A stretch of 64,000 nt of DNA from VRUE01 sp963720805 (GTDB lineage: Bacteria; Actinomycetota; Thermoleophilia; Solirubrobacterales; 70-9): positions 186,001-250,000 of the forward strand of contig CAVRGT010000007.1 in the NCBI GenBank assembly GCA_963720805.1. The letters run 5' to 3'. Positions 62,292 to 64,000 of the stretch are shown here, in pieces. A program made the translations under genes and the position numbers. The stretch's first letter is position 1; every line of letters begins with the position of its first letter. The notes beneath the pieces were generated by a model. It did no database searches. It saw only the letters and a program-made list of their open reading frames with translations, and was not told where the DNA came from.

Positions 62292-63403
62292 TCAGGGACC
62301 GCTGCGCAGCGCCCGGCCCGAGGCGCGAGGGACGGTGGCGGCGTCGCCGCCGGTCCAGGCGTTGAAGCGGTACCAGGCGGGCTTTGCTTCGCGGCGGCTG
62401 GTGAGCAGGCCGGCCGAGTCGCAGAACTGGCAGGAGCCGGCCGCATCGGTCCAGGAGAACCACCAGACGCCGCCGATGCGCCAGCGCCGACGGTTTTCGC
62501 TCAGCAACCTGAAGGAGCGGTTGAGTTCGCGCGCCTGGCCACGCGGCCCGCGCTCCCAGCGAGACTCAAAGCCGGCCGACCCCCAGCCCATCTCGGTCAC
62601 GTAGAGCGGCGTCGCGGCGTCGCCGTTGAAGCTCATCACCTGGCGCAGGTTTTCGATCTCCCCGGTCAGCGCACCCGCGTCGGCGACATAAGGGTGCAGG
62701 GCAACGCCATCGAAAAAGCGCTTGATCCCGGGCACGCGGTAGAGGCCGGCGAGGAAGCCACTGGACGGGACGTTCGGGGGGACCTGCAGCGGACGCCCGA
62801 AGAGGCCACCGAGAATCACCTTCGAGCCGGGCTCCTGGCGGTGCAGCAGAGCTCCGGAGATGCGGACGAGGCGACCGAACCGCGCCGCATCCGGTTCCTT
62901 GGAGAAGGTGACGATGTTCTCCTCGTTCCAGATCTCCCACTGGCGCACCGGCAGCCGGGGCAGGTCGCCATGTTCGCGCCAGAAGCTCCCTCGTGGGCCA
63001 TAGCGGAAGACGGCCGCGTGCAGGAACTGCAGCCAGGCATGGCGCTGGCGCGCCGTCGCGACGGGTTCAGCGCCGAGTTTCGGCGAGACCCAGGACGGGG
63101 TCCCCCAGACGAACATGAATGCGCGCATGTGGTTTTCGGCGGCGTACCCGACCTGTTCGTCCAGCCATTCCCAACGGGGCGCGAAGCGGTCACGCGCTTC
63201 GGGCTCAACTCCCGCCCAGTTCATCGGCAGGCGCACCGAGGTGATCCCCGCCTCGCTCATCAGCTGGTAGTCGTTTTCGTCGGTCGCGCCCTGGGGCGAG
63301 ATGCCGATGAACCCGTGCGGCGGCAGCGGCAGCGACCCGGCGATCGCCGGGGTCAGCGCCAGCAGCGCGGCGGTGAGCGGAATATCAGCAGGAGTCTGCG
63401 CAT
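62292..63403 (-). pseudogene. Secreted glycoside hydrolase (GH39/GH5-like clan A), frameshift in signal peptide
   Basis: ATG 63401-63403 begins MRRLLLI; one frameshift near 63385 gives PLTAALLALTPAIAGSLPLP, a signal peptide. The mature chain is open: GFIGISPQGATDENDYQLMS, VRLPMNWAGVEPEARDRFAP, AENHMRAFMFVWGTPSWVSP, RQWEIWNEENIVTFS, with the proton-donor Glu in WNEE, and ATPLYVTEMGWGSAGFESRW, with the nucleophile Glu, then GVWWFSWTD. The two Glu and TIM-barrel layout fit clan GH-A; family is uncertain. The longer frame starting at 63590 contains upstream non-coding sequence. It should act on an extracellular glycan. Confidence 0.75.
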
Positions 63404-63476
63404 ACGTTCCAACACATGACCCGGCGGCTCGGCGGAAGTAGCGCTCCGCTCCGGCTCCCCAGGTTACGATCGCGGA

Positions 63477-63974
63477 ATGATCGCATCGGATCCAGGCGCG
63501 AGCCGCGCCAATCATCACCGTGATCCTCTTCGGTGCGCCACTGCTGGCCTTCGTCCTCGTGATCGTCCTGGTCAAAGGCCACGCCGGCATCGCCTATTAC
63601 GAAGCGGTGAGCCAGATCATGCCGGTGGTGATCCTCGCCCTCGCGATCGAGCTGCGCTGCTTCTCGCCCAACCGCGCAGCTGCCGGAACGCCGTCAAAGC
63701 CCTGTTCCGCCACCCCGGCGCGCGCCGAGCCCCTGGCAAGCAGCTACGCCGTGGCGACCCTGCTCGCTCTGATCGCCAGCGAGGCCATCGCCGCTCGCTG
63801 TCTGTCGCCTCGGAAAGCTCCGGCCGCCTCGCCCTCAGCGTCGCCGCCGCCGGACTGGCGGCCCGGGCCTGCGCCCTGGTCGCAGCAATCCTCTTGCCGA
63901 GCGGCGGCGAGAACGAGATCCACGCCGCCGAGCTGAGGCCGAAGCCTGCTGTCGGCCTGACGGACGGTATTTGA
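63477..63974 (+). pseudogene. Small multi-span membrane protein, with frameshifts
   Basis: MIASDPGASRA leads, after one shift, to ITVILFGAPLLAFVLVIVLV and YYEAVSQIMPVVILALAIEL, two membrane helices. Another helix is YAVATLLALIASEAIAA, and a final frame gives LALSVAAAGLAARACALVAA, then ILLPSGGENEIHAAELRPKP up to a TGA at 63972-63974. So it is probably a four-helix membrane protein of about 165 residues. I do not recognise the family. It is divergent from the glycoside hydrolase gene. Confidence 0.45.
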
Positions 63975-64000
63975 ACCATGAGGCGCTGCTGAGCCTCCGG

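Overview
This 64 kb window is very GC-rich, gene-dense actinobacterial DNA. A DUF4235 protein, a deazaflavin (F420)-type nitroreductase-like enzyme, several acyl-CoA dehydrogenases, a SigB/RsbW/RsbU-type partner-switching set and many GTG/TTG starts fit Actinomycetota, and the overall flavour suggests Thermoleophilia/Solirubrobacterales. That placement is inference; the window contains no rRNA, tRNA or other marker gene.

Layout. 0-2 kb: holin-like and DUF4235 membrane proteins, a TetR regulator and a nitrilase. 2-8 kb: a cyclase/AAA/TPR signalling giant, an SDR and an AT-richer membrane-anchored methyltransferase. 8-18 kb: acyl-CoA metabolism (MerR, CoA transferase, BKACE enzyme, carboxyltransferase, enoyl-CoA hydratase, two acyl-CoA dehydrogenases) enclosing a DUF445/DUF4393 pair. 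18-20 kb: an AbiE-like toxin/antitoxin pair. 20-26 kb: peptidoglycan amidase, SixA-like phosphatase, PhoX phosphatase, and a run of small membrane proteins (DUF4234, DUF2510, DUF2752, DUF805). 25.9-26.6 kb: VapBC, with vapB frameshifted at a poly-G tract. 26.7-36.6 kb: SDRs, F420 enzyme, lactonase-like protein, acyltransferase, glycerol kinase, TetR/amidase pair, glycosyltransferase and a DUF4143 ATPase. 36.6-40.9 kb: biotin carrier, enoyl-CoA hydratase, DNA glycosylase, CHASE-GGDEF diguanylate cyclase and a GH3 enzyme. 41-48.4 kb: biotin synthesis (bioB-bioF-bioD, then bioA) interrupted by YaaA, an MFS exporter and MarR. 48.4-50.9 kb: ECF sigma/DUF4349 pair and Nudix hydrolase.

50.9-54.3 kb is the most interesting block: a minus-strand cluster of TasA/camelysin-like secreted proteins with a SipW-type signal peptidase, preceded by a well-matched c-di-GMP-I (GEMM-I) riboswitch. 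A diguanylate cyclase lies 14 kb away, so a c-di-GMP-controlled surface-fibre or matrix system is plausible. 54.4-64 kb holds DUF3137-like, LemA, rubredoxin, GMC oxidoreductase, superoxide dismutase, a SigB-family sigma factor facing its RsbW-like and RsbU-like partners, a secreted glycoside hydrolase and a small membrane protein.

From about 50.8 kb to the right end nearly every gene carries single-base frameshifts although conserved motifs continue across the frames. The left 50 kb has only three. This looks like a sequence-quality gradient rather than real gene decay, so the products there are described as reconstructed across frames. Several gene junctions, mostly convergent ones, carry strong hairpins, two of which share sequence with each other.
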